Shown: in pieces, positions 9,204 to 18,694 of the stretch | How positions within the stretch are numbered: position 1 is the stretch's first letter | Layout of the letters: each line of letters starts with the position of its first letter | Assembly (NCBI RefSeq): GCF_034274695.1 | Contig: NZ_CP128362.1 | Location: 2,294,001 to 2,358,000, forward strand | Length of the DNA stretch: 64,000 nt | Direction of reading: 5' to 3' | From: Chitinophaga sp. LS1 | Lineage (GTDB): Bacteria; Bacteroidota; Bacteroidia; Chitinophagales; Chitinophagaceae | Program-made: the position numbers and the translations under genes | The notes under the pieces: generated by a model | Told to the model about the DNA's origin: nothing | Database searches by the model: none | The model's input: the letters and a program-made list of their open reading frames with translations, nothing else

Positions 9204-10490
9204 ATGAAGCTTTCCATATTCCAACAATATAAGGATAATGTGATCTTAAACCGATTTGCGAAGGTTTTTAGTGTTGACATATTGGTCAAGGCTTCGGGTT
9301 TCATATTACTTCCTGTCTATCTGAAATTGATGACACAGCAGGAGTATGGATTGTATAGTTACCTGATCTCTATCATCTCCACATTTTCCGTTTTTCTCAA
9401 TTTCGGATTATACATTGCGCAAAGCAAGTTATACCAGGATCTGGAACATAAGGAGAAAGGCAAGTTGTTGTTTACTATACATATTACTCTTTCCCTTGCG
9501 TTATTACCTTTATTGCTCATCATTTATGGGTTTAAGCTGGATTATGTGCTGCTGAATTTCCTCTTCAAAAATCCTATTAACTATTCTTTATATCGTTTCC
9601 CCATACTCATAGCAGTTGTTACTTCTGTGTATTCTTTCATGCTATCAAATTACTTTCTTACAAGTGAAAGGATACGGTATATTCAACGCTTTAATTTTTT
9701 GAGGCTGTTACTGGTGAATGGTCTGGTACTCCTGATCCTTTTCTTTTTTAAAGGAGATGCAGTGGGCATAAGGTTGAAGTATAGCTACATGGTAGAATTG
9801 AGTATCACCGGGGTGTTTTTTTATTTCTACATAAAGGCGATGTCACCCAGCTTTGACAGGCAGCTGGCATTCAAATCCCTGAAACTGGGATTGCCTATTA
9901 TGGCATCTGCATTATGTGATATCGTCATCAATTTTGGAGATAAATTTTTCCTGGAAAAGTACGTTGGATTTAAAGAATTGTCGATTTACTACCTGGCTTT
10001 CTCAGGGGCAAGTGTTATCCCTTTCTTCTTCAGTACCCTACAAAATGTTTGGTTACCTATATTTCTGAAAGAAAAAAATCTATCCGAAAACCTACGGAAA
10101 ACTAAAAAAATGATAAAACGGGTGGGCATCCTGTTACTGCTACTTTGCATAGGCATACTGGTATTTGTGAAATTGGTATTGTGGATTAACCTGATTGACA
10201 ACCAGAAGTATAGTGCTGTATTGCGTTTGTTGCCTATTATGTTGTTATCACAGGCGATCTCTGCACTTACTCATCTGCTCATTAATTACGTTGTGTATTT
10301 TGAACAAACATATTTTACTTCTCTTGTTTCAGTTTGCTTTGGATGCATCTCTTTAGTATGTAATCTCCTGTTCATACGCACCTATGGTATGTATGGAGCG
10401 GCATTTTCCCTGCTGGGAATTAATGTGCTGCAGTTCGGAGTTTACTACCTTTTACTAAAGTGGAATGTACGTAAGCGGTTGGTAGTATAA
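9204..10490 (+). CDS. Wzx-type oligosaccharide flippase
   Basis: A 428-residue protein with about twelve hydrophobic segments and the MATE/Wzx-like beginning FSVDILVKASGFILLPVYLKLMTQQEYGLYSYLIS (residues about 24-58). It should flip the lipid-linked repeat unit across the inner membrane before Wzy polymerises it. It sits 33 bases after the Wzz gene and 24 bases before the DUF268 gene, clearly in the same operon. Confidence 0.88.
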   Translation: MKLSIFQQYKDNVILNRFAKVFSVDILVKASGFILLPVYLKLMTQQEYGLYSYLISIISTFSVFLNFGLYIAQSKLYQDLEHKEKGKLLFTIHITLSLALLPLLLIIYGFKLDYVLLNFLFKNPINYSLYRFPILIAVVTSVYSFMLSNYFLTSERIRYIQRFNFLRLLLVNGLVLLILFFFKGDAVGIRLKYSYMVELSITGVFFYFYIKAMSPSFDRQLAFKSLKLGLPIMASALCDIVINFGDKFFLEKYVGFKELSIYYLAFSGASVIPFFFSTLQNVWLPIFLKEKNLSENLRKTKKMIKRVGILLLLLCIGILVFVKLVLWINLIDNQKYSAVLRLLPIMLLSQAISALTHLLINYVVYFEQTYFTSLVSVCFGCISLVCNLLFIRTYGMYGAAFSLLGINVLQFGVYYLLLKWNVRKRLVV

Positions 10491-10514
10491 GCAGGAGTTT
10501 ATAAATAATTTTTT

Positions 10515-11309
10515 ATGAAACTATATCTTGGTACCGCATTCTTTTATCTGAGGAGTATATTGAATACCTTAAAGCAGGTAGGCATTATTATTAGTGAACA
10601 ACCCCGGTTTTTCAGGGATGCAAACAGGATCAGAAAGGGCATGAAGGCCACTGGCGATTTTCCTCACTTTGCTGTGTATCCCTGTTTGCTGGATAGAACG
10701 GCAGAAGGTGGTACTACTAAAGGCCATTATTTTCACCAGGACCTCTGGGTATCTCAGCAGATCTTTAAGGAAAACCCGGTAAAGCATGTCGATATCGGCT
10801 CAAGGGTAGATGGGTTTGTGGCACATGTGGCTGCATATCGCTTTATAGAGGTGATTGACGTACGGCCTATAAACAGTGAGATTGATAATATGCAGTTTGT
10901 GCAGGCGGATATGATGATGGAGAACCCTCACCTGGAAAATTATTGTGATTCCATGTCCTGTCTCCATGCACTGGAGCATTTCGGCCTGGGCAGATATGGT
11001 GATCCACTGGATATAAATGGCCATCTGAAAGGATTTGCCAGTATGTCGAAGATGTTGAAGGTGGGTGGTAAAATGTACTTTTCTGTCCCCATAGGCCCGC
11101 AGCGTATTGAATTTAATGCACATCGTGTGTTTAGCATCAATTACCTGTTGAAGATGTTCGCCGCCAATAACTACAAGGTAGATACATTTTGTTTTGTAGA
11201 TGATAAGGGTGACCTGCACAAAAATGTGTCATTGGCAAATGAGCAGGACGTGGCAGGAAACTTTGGTTGCCAGTGGGGGTGTGGGATATTTAAACTGGAA
11301 AAGATTTGA
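10515..11309 (+). CDS. DUF268 protein, methyltransferase-like
   Basis: A 264-residue protein that I place in the DUF268 family. KHVDIGSRVDGFVAHVAAY (about residues 93-111) looks like the glycine-rich SAM-binding loop of a class I methyltransferase, DVRPI follows as the acidic strand end, and CLHALEHFGLGRYGDP (about 154-169) is the conserved central motif. The family occurs in polysaccharide clusters, where a sugar methyl transfer is plausible but unproven. Its stop codon overlaps the TTG start of the next gene by 4 bases, so translation is probably coupled. Confidence 0.65.
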   Translation: MKLYLGTAFFYLRSILNTLKQVGIIISEQPRFFRDANRIRKGMKATGDFPHFAVYPCLLDRTAEGGTTKGHYFHQDLWVSQQIFKENPVKHVDIGSRVDGFVAHVAAYRFIEVIDVRPINSEIDNMQFVQADMMMENPHLENYCDSMSCLHALEHFGLGRYGDPLDINGHLKGFASMSKMLKVGGKMYFSVPIGPQRIEFNAHRVFSINYLLKMFAANNYKVDTFCFVDDKGDLHKNVSLANEQDVAGNFGCQWGCGIFKLEKI

Positions 11310-12217
11310 TCACATTTAGTCATTTAGGAGATCCTACCTGGGGGCGTCTGGGAAATCAGTTATTCCAGATCGCAGCTACGATAGGTATTGCGGAAAAAAA
11401 CGGGCAGGATTATGTTTTCCCTGAGTGGAAATATGCCGGTTGCTTCCAGCATCAATTACCTTATCTCACATTGCCTGGCGCATCGTCTTATTACCAGCAG
11501 AGAAGCCATTATTACCAGGTACTGCTGCCAGAGGGCAACTGGGACTTGTTTGGTTTTTTCCAGAGTGAAAAGTTCTTTTTAAATGTGGAGGCGCAGGTGC
11601 GCCGTTACTTTGAACCTTCTGCGGAAATAGAAGCTTATATACAGGAGCGTTATGGAGCAGTGCTGGCAGGCAATACCTGCAGTATACATGTGAGAAGAGG
11701 CGACTACCTGAAATTGCGTTATTCATTCCCGCCACAATCCCTGAGGTATTATCAAAAGGCCATGTCTTTATTTGATAAGCAGACAAAGTTCCTGGTGTTC
11801 TCTGACGATATTGAATGGTGTAAAACGAACTTTAAAGGAACACAATTTTACTTTGTGGAGGGAGAACGTGATATCACAGACCTGTTCCTCATGAGCCGTT
11901 GCCAGCACCATATACTGTCAAACAGTAGCTTTAGCTGGTGGGGCGCCTGGCTGAATAAATCAGCGCAAAAGCGGGTCATTTGTCCTGAGCACTGGTTCGG
12001 TCCGGAGACCAGTATCAACCCTGATAAGGTATCCAAAGATATTTATGCCAGCAATTTTGAGCGCCTGAGAATGAGTGAAAGTCCATTGGCTGGTGTGAAT
12101 TACAGAATATATGCATTTACTATTTTCGTATACAGGGCGGTATATAACTGGACGATGAAATGCCTCCGTGCTGTATGGAAGCCAATTAAGAAGATTATAT
12201 ACCGACCAGACCATTGA
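11306..12217 (+). CDS. GT11 family fucosyltransferase
   Basis: A 303-residue glycosyltransferase of family GT11 (alpha-1,2-fucosyltransferase type). The N-terminal WGRLGNQLFQIAATIGIAEK (about residues 10-29), the GDP-fucose-binding motif SIHVRRGDYLKL (about 128-139) and SNSSFSWWGAWLN (about 200-212) are the family's signature blocks. It should move fucose from GDP-L-fucose to a galactose or similar acceptor. This fits the gmd, fcl and manC genes later in the same operon, which make GDP-L-fucose. The start is TTG at 11306, overlapping the preceding stop; no ATG lies near and the GRLGNQ block needs this start. Confidence 0.85.
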   Translation: MITFSHLGDPTWGRLGNQLFQIAATIGIAEKNGQDYVFPEWKYAGCFQHQLPYLTLPGASSYYQQRSHYYQVLLPEGNWDLFGFFQSEKFFLNVEAQVRRYFEPSAEIEAYIQERYGAVLAGNTCSIHVRRGDYLKLRYSFPPQSLRYYQKAMSLFDKQTKFLVFSDDIEWCKTNFKGTQFYFVEGERDITDLFLMSRCQHHILSNSSFSWWGAWLNKSAQKRVICPEHWFGPETSINPDKVSKDIYASNFERLRMSESPLAGVNYRIYAFTIFVYRAVYNWTMKCLRAVWKPIKKIIYRPDH

Positions 12218-13143
12218 CTATGTATAAAGTTAAATCACCCATATTATTTCTGGTTTTTAATCGGTTGGATACTACTAGCCGTGTGTTGGATGCTATTGCT
12301 GCAGCACAGCCGGCACGCCTCTATGTGGCCTGTGATGGGCCCAGAAGCAACCGGAATGAAGACGAAAAGGTAGCTGCCGTGAGAAACTGGATCACACAGC
12401 ATGTGAACTGGCCGTGTGAGGTGTTTACCTTATTCAGGGAGCAGAACCTGGGATGTAAGCAGGCAGTAAGTTCCGCTATTACCTGGTTCTTTGAGCAGGA
12501 AGAAGAGGGCATCGTATTGGAAGATGATTGTCTGCCCAATGAAAGCTTTTTCCGTTATTGTGACCACAACCTGGAAAAATACCGCGATGATGAAAGAATG
12601 ATGCATATAGGGGGAACTAACTTCCAGCATGGCCTACAGAGAGGAGATGGATCTTACTATTTCTCCAAAGTATGTCATGTATGGGGATGGGCTTCCTGGC
12701 GCAGGGCATGGAAGCATTACGACATTACCATGTCTGCCCTGGATCAGGTACTGGAAAGAAAACTACTGGAAGGTATTGTGCCTAAAAAGCAGCATAGACT
12801 TCGCTGGCAGGATGCATTTGTAAGTGTAAAAGAAAACAGGATCAATACCTGGGATTATCAATGGGTTTTTGCTGTTTGGAATGCAAATGGAGTAAGCATT
12901 ACACCAAATGTGAACATGATCAGTAATATTGGTTTTGATGAACAGGCTACACATACTTTTGATAAAGACAGCATTTTTGCCAACTGCCCCACAGCAGATA
13001 TTGGCAATATCAAAGATCCGACAAGCATCATGGTAGACAACATCGCAGATGCATTTGTAATGCATGGCATGTTCCCAAAACAAAATAAGGTAAAGGAATT
13101 TGCATATAAGATTTATTCAGGGTTAAAAAGGAAACTGAAATAA
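12214..13143 (+). CDS. GT2-like nucleotide-sugar transferase
   Basis: A 309-residue GT-A fold transferase. SPILFLVFNRLDTTSRVLDAI (about residues 7-27) opens the nucleotide-binding domain, EEGIVLEDDCLPNESFFRYC (about 104-123) carries the DxD-type metal site, and VWGWASWRRAW (about 151-161) is typical of the subgroup often misnamed hemolytic protein HlpA-like. Either TTG at 12214, overlapping the previous stop, or ATG at 12220 could start it; ATG 12220 (MYKVKSP) is more likely. Donor and acceptor sugars are unknown. Confidence 0.75.
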   Translation: MTMYKVKSPILFLVFNRLDTTSRVLDAIAAAQPARLYVACDGPRSNRNEDEKVAAVRNWITQHVNWPCEVFTLFREQNLGCKQAVSSAITWFFEQEEEGIVLEDDCLPNESFFRYCDHNLEKYRDDERMMHIGGTNFQHGLQRGDGSYYFSKVCHVWGWASWRRAWKHYDITMSALDQVLERKLLEGIVPKKQHRLRWQDAFVSVKENRINTWDYQWVFAVWNANGVSITPNVNMISNIGFDEQATHTFDKDSIFANCPTADIGNIKDPTSIMVDNIADAFVMHGMFPKQNKVKEFAYKIYSGLKRKLK

Positions 13144-13165
13144 CGAAATAAAAAACGGAACCAAG

Positions 13166-14275
13166 ATGAAAGTACTATATGACTACCAGACATTCACCAT
13201 GCAGGAATACGGAGGGATATCGAGGTATTTCTACGAGCTGATTGCAAGAGGGGCAAAAGATCGGGATATGAATGTGGATGTATCACTTAGACTTTCGAAT
13301 AATGCCTACCTGAATGGTTCCTCTTATCCGGGTCTGTACCGGTTTTTCCCGGGCACACAGTTCAAAGGCAAATCACGCATAATGCATGCTGTGAACAGGG
13401 GAAAAAGTGAACGCATGATCAGTAAAGGTAACTATGATGTACTGCACCCTACCTATTACGATACTTACTTCCTGAAAAACCTCCCTGCCGGCAAACCTTT
13501 TACCGTAACATTTCTGGATATGATTCACGAAAAGTTTGCGGATAAATACGAGGAGCTGCGTGGTGATATAGGCATCTATGAAAATAAAAAAGAACTGCTG
13601 CAACATGCATCAAAAGTGATTGCTATTTCAGAATGTACGAAGCGGGATATTATTGATATTTTCGGTGTAGATGGAGATAAAATCGAGGTCATTTACCTGG
13701 GTAGTTCATTTAACAGTGGCAGCGCTTCCAGCAATCGCCTGGTGGCAGCACCCTATCTTTTGTTTGTAGGCAACAGGTCCATCTATAAGAACTTCTCTCT
13801 CTTTGTGGAATCAGTAAAGCCGATATTAGATGCGAACAAAGAGCTGAAGATCGTATGTGCAGGTGGAGGTAATTTCAGTGTCGCAGAAAAAGAACAGTTC
13901 CAGCGTCTGCAGATCACTGACCGCGTGCTCTTTCATCGTATTGATGATAGTACGCTCGCCAGCCTGTACAAATATGCAGAAGTTTTTGTATTCCCCAGTC
14001 TTTATGAAGGATTTGGTATTCCGGTGCTGGAGGCTTTTGCCTGTGGATGCCCATGTCTGCTGAGTTCGGGTGGATCACTGCCTGAAGTAGGTGGAGATGC
14101 TGCACTCTATTTTGACCCGCTGGATGTAAACGAAATCAGTACCGCAGTAAATAGTATCTTACATGATACAGAAAAACGGGCAGAATTAATTAGCAAAGGA
14201 CTGAAGAGACTGGAACAATTCTCCTGGAATAACACATATCAAAATACCCTGGCGTTTTATAAATCATTAGCATGA
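13166..14275 (+). CDS. GT4 family glycosyltransferase
   Basis: A 369-residue GT-B enzyme. EYGGISRYFYELIARGA (about residues 13-29) forms the N-terminal glycine-rich loop, LLFVGNRSIYKNFSLFVES starts the C-terminal domain, and FPSLYEGFGIPVLEAFACGCPCL (about 275-297) is the nucleotide-sugar-binding EX7E block of family GT4. It probably adds a hexose to the lipid-linked repeat unit in the cytoplasm. It overlaps the next gene by 4 bases (ATGA), indicating coupled translation. Confidence 0.82.
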   Translation: MKVLYDYQTFTMQEYGGISRYFYELIARGAKDRDMNVDVSLRLSNNAYLNGSSYPGLYRFFPGTQFKGKSRIMHAVNRGKSERMISKGNYDVLHPTYYDTYFLKNLPAGKPFTVTFLDMIHEKFADKYEELRGDIGIYENKKELLQHASKVIAISECTKRDIIDIFGVDGDKIEVIYLGSSFNSGSASSNRLVAAPYLLFVGNRSIYKNFSLFVESVKPILDANKELKIVCAGGGNFSVAEKEQFQRLQITDRVLFHRIDDSTLASLYKYAEVFVFPSLYEGFGIPVLEAFACGCPCLLSSGGSLPEVGGDAALYFDPLDVNEISTAVNSILHDTEKRAELISKGLKRLEQFSWNNTYQNTLAFYKSLA

Positions 14276-15246
14276 AGACAGCTATCATAACAGGTATAAC
14301 AGGACAGGATGGCGCATATCTGGCAGAATTACTATTAAAGAAGAACTATAAGGTAATCGGCATCACCAGAAATAACCATGTCTCAAATCTGGAGAAACTG
14401 GCTTATCTGGGCATTGGCGACAAAGTGAAAATGGTGGAGTGTGACATGATGGATATGTCCAGCGTGATCAATATCATCAATACCTTCAGACCTGATGAAG
14501 TGTACAACCTGGCGGCACAAAGCTCTGTAGGATTGTCATTCAATCAGCCGATCGGGACCATACAATACAATATTATTTCAGTGCTGAACCTGTTGGAAGC
14601 ACTTCGTCTTATAAAAAATGATACCCGATTTTATCAGGCATCCAGCAGTGAAATGTATGGAACGGTAAAGAGTCTGCCGGTAACGACTGATACACCTATG
14701 CATCCGCTCAGCCCTTACGCAATCTCTAAAGCAAGTGCTTACTGGACTGTAGTTAATTACAGGGAATCCTACGGACTTTATGCCTGCAATGGGGTATTAT
14801 TTAACCATGAATCATTCCTGCGGTCAGAGAGTTTCTTTGTGAAAAAAGTAGTGGGAGAAGCTGTGAAAAACAGGAATAACCCTGACTGGATACTGAAGGT
14901 TGGAAATATAGATGTGAAAAGAGACTTTGGATATTCACCAAAGTATGTGGAAGCTATGTGGCTAATGTTGCAGCAAGATCATCCAAAAGATTTCATGATC
15001 TGCTCTGGGAAAAGCTATCTGCTCAGAGACCTGATTGACCATGTATTTAAGCAGTTAAATATACCGGCTGAGAAACTGATTGTGAGCCAGGAGCTTTACC
15101 GCCCTACCGATATATTGGATATTTACGGCGACAACAGCAGCGCTATTTCAGCGCTTGGATGGAATTATGATTATAACTTTTATGATGTACTGGACATACT
15201 TATTTCGGAAGAACTAAAAGCTAATGAAAAAATAAATAAAGGTTAG
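14272..15246 (+). CDS. Gmd-like NAD-dependent sugar dehydratase/epimerase
   Basis: A 324-residue extended SDR close to GDP-mannose 4,6-dehydratase. [18 protein letters not shown] (about residues 6-23) is the NAD(P)-binding loop, YQASSSEMYG (about 122-131) holds the catalytic serine region, and the active-site pair is in SPYAISKA (YxxxK, about 145-152). NHESF replaces the NHESP of true Gmd. It is shorter than and clearly different from the second Gmd at 20966, so it is more likely a related enzyme such as a GDP-6-deoxy-hexose-forming dehydratase, reductase or epimerase. Which one cannot be decided by eye. Confidence 0.7.
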   Translation: MKTAIITGITGQDGAYLAELLLKKNYKVIGITRNNHVSNLEKLAYLGIGDKVKMVECDMMDMSSVINIINTFRPDEVYNLAAQSSVGLSFNQPIGTIQYNIISVLNLLEALRLIKNDTRFYQASSSEMYGTVKSLPVTTDTPMHPLSPYAISKASAYWTVVNYRESYGLYACNGVLFNHESFLRSESFFVKKVVGEAVKNRNNPDWILKVGNIDVKRDFGYSPKYVEAMWLMLQQDHPKDFMICSGKSYLLRDLIDHVFKQLNIPAEKLIVSQELYRPTDILDIYGDNSSAISALGWNYDYNFYDVLDILISEELKANEKINKG

Positions 15247-15249
15247 TGT

Positions 15250-16533
15250 ATGGTTCCTAAATTACTTGAACTGAATGTTGGGTTGTACCTGTTGGTTTTT
15301 ATCGGAACCTTCCTGCCATTATTATTTATTTTCAGGAAACAATATTGGAATTTATTTGATCCATTAATCCTATTGTTATTTAGTCTTGCTTTTAATGTGA
15401 GCATTGCTGCTTATACCTATCTGACCGGTGATATGCAGGGGCGGTTCATGGTCTACATATTAATATGTATGGTGGCTTTTGTAGCCGGATTTTTTAGTTA
15501 TGTCCGGTACAAAGAGCCAGCTGTTCCCCCGCTACAGAATGACGTGGTATTTACGGGACCAGATCGGTTTATGACTACTGCACTGATTGTTACAAATATT
15601 CTGTTTATTACTATCAACAATCTGTTTCTCTTATATAGTGTAGGATTAGGTATCCTGACTGGTGATGTAAACCCTGATCTGGCTAAGGTAACCCTCAGCC
15701 AGGGAGGTGCAGGCATCTTCCAGAAGGTAGCATGGATCAGTAAGTTCATTATTGTTCCTCTATGTGCACATGCATTCTATATGTTTAGAATGAAGAAGCT
15801 GGTGTTGTTTACCCTGGCATACTTTGTTTTTTCATCCATGGTATTTTCATTCAGTAAGTCTGGACTATTGTTCATGTTATTCGACTTTAGCATAGTGGCA
15901 TACTATTACAACCGTTACCTGGGTATGAAGCTGATCAATTTTGGAAAAATGTTTGTGTTTGCAGGTATTGGTGGGGGGGCTGCCCTGATCGTGCTGCTGA
16001 ACGTAACTTCCAAATATGGAGTATCCATTTCAGAGTTATTGGCTGAGCGCTTTATCGCTACCGGTTCCGGTACTTACCAGTTTTTCTCAATGGATGGATA
16101 CCGGGCATTTGCCAACTTTGATTTTGTGACACGGATACAGAATTACCTGGATGTAATATTGTCTACTTTTAAGCTAAAAGCCTGGGAGCCGCTTGGCTAT
16201 ATGGCTTATATGACAGAGTACCTGACAGGCTTGAATGCACCCGGGTTTGGTGCCAATCCATATTTATTTGTGGATGGGTATTTCCTGTTTGGCTGGGGAG
16301 GTATCTTATATTGTTTTGTATTGGGCCTCTTATTGCGTACTGTGCGAAGTATGAAAACAGGTTACCTGCGCTTTTTCATTTTTAATACGATAGTGCCACA
16401 ACTATTTGCTGACCCGGGAATTGTACAACATAGCATCATTGCATTGCTGCTTTTTGTACCGGTGTATTTGCTTATTAAGGTAGTGGCAGATATTTATCAT
16501 AAACAAACGACTATTACATTAGCACGGATATGA
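15250..16533 (+). CDS. Wzy-type polysaccharide polymerase
   Basis: A 427-residue, very hydrophobic protein with about ten to twelve membrane helices and a longer periplasmic stretch with charged residues around positions 255-320. This is the layout of O-antigen/EPS repeat-unit polymerases, which are recognised by topology and context, not by sequence. It lies in a Wzx/Wzy-type operon with no other polymerase candidate, which supports the call. It overlaps the next GT4 gene by 4 bases. Confidence 0.75.
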   Translation: MVPKLLELNVGLYLLVFIGTFLPLLFIFRKQYWNLFDPLILLLFSLAFNVSIAAYTYLTGDMQGRFMVYILICMVAFVAGFFSYVRYKEPAVPPLQNDVVFTGPDRFMTTALIVTNILFITINNLFLLYSVGLGILTGDVNPDLAKVTLSQGGAGIFQKVAWISKFIIVPLCAHAFYMFRMKKLVLFTLAYFVFSSMVFSFSKSGLLFMLFDFSIVAYYYNRYLGMKLINFGKMFVFAGIGGGAALIVLLNVTSKYGVSISELLAERFIATGSGTYQFFSMDGYRAFANFDFVTRIQNYLDVILSTFKLKAWEPLGYMAYMTEYLTGLNAPGFGANPYLFVDGYFLFGWGGILYCFVLGLLLRTVRSMKTGYLRFFIFNTIVPQLFADPGIVQHSIIALLLFVPVYLLIKVVADIYHKQTTITLARI

Positions 16534-17606
16534 AGCCTTTGAAAATAGCATATATACGATATCATTTACGAGAGCCAGCGACTGGCATTGGAAATGTATG
16601 CAAGAACTTTGAACTGGAGTTATCGAAATACAATGACGTGCAGTTGATAGGACTGACACCACCTCCTATCAGCAATAAGAAAGGGATATTGAAGATAATC
16701 AATAAAGCCTGGTTTGTAGGCTGGCTCAAGTTTGCAGTACCATTCCTGAGCATCATAAAAGGAGCGGATGTGTATGTGGAAATGAATATGCTGTATCCAT
16801 TGTTCAGGTTTGCAAAGTTTTACTTTTTCATCTATGACCTGGCGTTTGTGAAAATGCCGGAAGTCGTGCTGAATACGAATTACAACAAGCGCGTTAGTTT
16901 CCTGAAAAGAATAAACGGCCAGAAAGATAAGAACATTGCCATTTCTGAGTCTACCCGTCGTGACTTCCTGGAGTATACAGGAGTACCTCCATCTACAGTA
17001 GATGTAGTATACCTGGATAGCTCAATGGCTGTTGATCCTGTTACAGACGGACGGGCTGTACCAACTACTCCTTATTTCCTGTTTGTAGGTACGCTGGAGC
17101 CACGTAAAAATGTCACTAACCTGGTACGTGCTTTTTATAGTTTTTCGGAGCAGGTAAGTGAAGAGTATCACCTGTACCTGATTGGTAAAAAGGGATGGTT
17201 GTATGAGGAAATCTTCAAAACGATAGACGAAAAACCTCATTTGAAAGATCGTATCAAATGGATAGGATATGCCTCAGATCAGGAATTGTCGTTTTACTAT
17301 ATGAACGCATTTGCTTTGTTATATCCCAGCCTTTATGAAGGTTTTGGACTGCCTATACTGGAAGCAATGCGTCATGGGTTGCCAGTCATCAGTACTAACA
17401 ATTCTTCGTTGGGAGAAGTTGGAGGAGATGCTGTATTGTATTGTGACAGTATTGAAGCTCCGGGCATATTACGTCCCATGTTACAGCTGCATCGTGAACC
17501 AGGATTGAGAGATAAACTTATACGGAAAGGATATGAAAGGGCTGGATTATTTTCCTGGAAACAGTTCGGAGATACTTTACATACAACATTTATTCAAAAC
17601 AGGTAA
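16530..17606 (+). CDS. GT4 family glycosyltransferase
   Basis: A 358-residue GT-B enzyme. YFLFVGTLEPRKNVTNLVRAF (about residues 183-203) opens the donor-binding domain and YPSLYEGFGLPILEAMRHGLPVI (about 266-288) is the GT4 EX7E motif. NIAISESTRRDFLEYTGV (about 134-151) matches the usual linker region of mannosyl-type GT4 enzymes. Start ATG overlaps the Wzy stop codon. The exact sugar is unknown. Confidence 0.82.
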   Translation: MKPLKIAYIRYHLREPATGIGNVCKNFELELSKYNDVQLIGLTPPPISNKKGILKIINKAWFVGWLKFAVPFLSIIKGADVYVEMNMLYPLFRFAKFYFFIYDLAFVKMPEVVLNTNYNKRVSFLKRINGQKDKNIAISESTRRDFLEYTGVPPSTVDVVYLDSSMAVDPVTDGRAVPTTPYFLFVGTLEPRKNVTNLVRAFYSFSEQVSEEYHLYLIGKKGWLYEEIFKTIDEKPHLKDRIKWIGYASDQELSFYYMNAFALLYPSLYEGFGLPILEAMRHGLPVISTNNSSLGEVGGDAVLYCDSIEAPGILRPMLQLHREPGLRDKLIRKGYERAGLFSWKQFGDTLHTTFIQNR

Positions 17607-17608
17607 AG

Positions 17609-18691
17609 GTGAAATTCGTTTTTATAAATACAGGAACTATCAGCCAGAATGCAGGCATCGTAAGGTGTTTGGGATTAGGAACGGCACTGGTGCAACTGGG
17701 GCATGATGTCAGCATTATGATCAATGACGACGCGCAGAATGTGCAGGCTTATGGTGAAGTATTGAATGGGATTAGATTTATCTATACTAAATCCGGCAGC
17801 GGTCGGGAGCAGATCAGCAAGACGCTGCACCTGGCCAAGCTCTCAGAGGTCGATTATGTGCATTGTATGGGAGCCGGGTCGTCTATTTTTTTACCTGCGC
17901 TGATAGCAAAAAAGCTGCTGGGAAAAAAATTTAAGCTGGTAGTGGATTTTGAAGACAGACAAAGTCTGTTGGTACCACCAGTGCTGGAAAAAAGAATACT
18001 CTATTATGAAAAGCTGGCAGTGAAATATGCAGATAAGGTTATTTGCGCAAGTAATGAGCTAGCTTTATTATATAAAGAATTATATGGAATCAGGGCGGGT
18101 TACCTGCCTTTTGCAATAGATGCACGCAGGCAGATCGGCAGGAATGTAGCTACAGCCGACCGCTTTACGATAGGCTATTTAGGAAACCTGATCCAGCCCT
18201 ATCGTGAGCAGGTAGATTTTTTGCTGGCCACATTACCTGACATGAATGATTTGCAACTAATAATAGCAGGGAAAGGAGAAATGCTGCCAGTATTTCAGCA
18301 GGAAGTGAAACGGATGGGGCTGGAAGACAAGGTACAGTTTGCCGGGTTTGTACCTGATGAAAAACTAAACCAGCTCTTCGGAGAGCTGGATGCCTGTGTG
18401 TTTTATCTGCCAGATATACCCGTAAATAGGTACCGCTGCCCTAACAAAGCATTCATGTATGCATCTACAGGACTACCAGTGGTAGCTAGTAAGGTAGGAG
18501 AGGTGGTAAGGGTACTACAGGATTATCCTAATGCTGCGTTTTTTGATAATGACAATCCTGCTGATTTTATAAACGCAGTAGCAAAAGCAAAGACACAGCA
18601 TGCAGAAGTACCGGATGCATTTTATGAGAAAAACAGCTGGGTGGCAAGGGCTAAGGTATATGTGGATTTTATCACAGGAAAACAGGCTTAA
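17609..18691 (+). CDS. GT4 family glycosyltransferase
   Basis: A 360-residue GT-B protein. VRCLGLGTALVQLGHDVSIMI (about residues 18-38) is the acceptor-domain loop, FTIGYLGNLIQPYREQVDFLL opens the second domain, and CPNKAFMYASTGLPVVASKVGEV (about 276-298) replaces the classic EGFG motif, as in divergent GT4 members. The start codon is GTG at 17609, two bases after the previous stop; no closer ATG keeps the first beta strand MKFVFIN. Confidence 0.75.
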   Translation: MKFVFINTGTISQNAGIVRCLGLGTALVQLGHDVSIMINDDAQNVQAYGEVLNGIRFIYTKSGSGREQISKTLHLAKLSEVDYVHCMGAGSSIFLPALIAKKLLGKKFKLVVDFEDRQSLLVPPVLEKRILYYEKLAVKYADKVICASNELALLYKELYGIRAGYLPFAIDARRQIGRNVATADRFTIGYLGNLIQPYREQVDFLLATLPDMNDLQLIIAGKGEMLPVFQQEVKRMGLEDKVQFAGFVPDEKLNQLFGELDACVFYLPDIPVNRYRCPNKAFMYASTGLPVVASKVGEVVRVLQDYPNAAFFDNDNPADFINAVAKAKTQHAEVPDAFYEKNSWVARAKVYVDFITGKQA

Positions 18692-18694
18692 ACA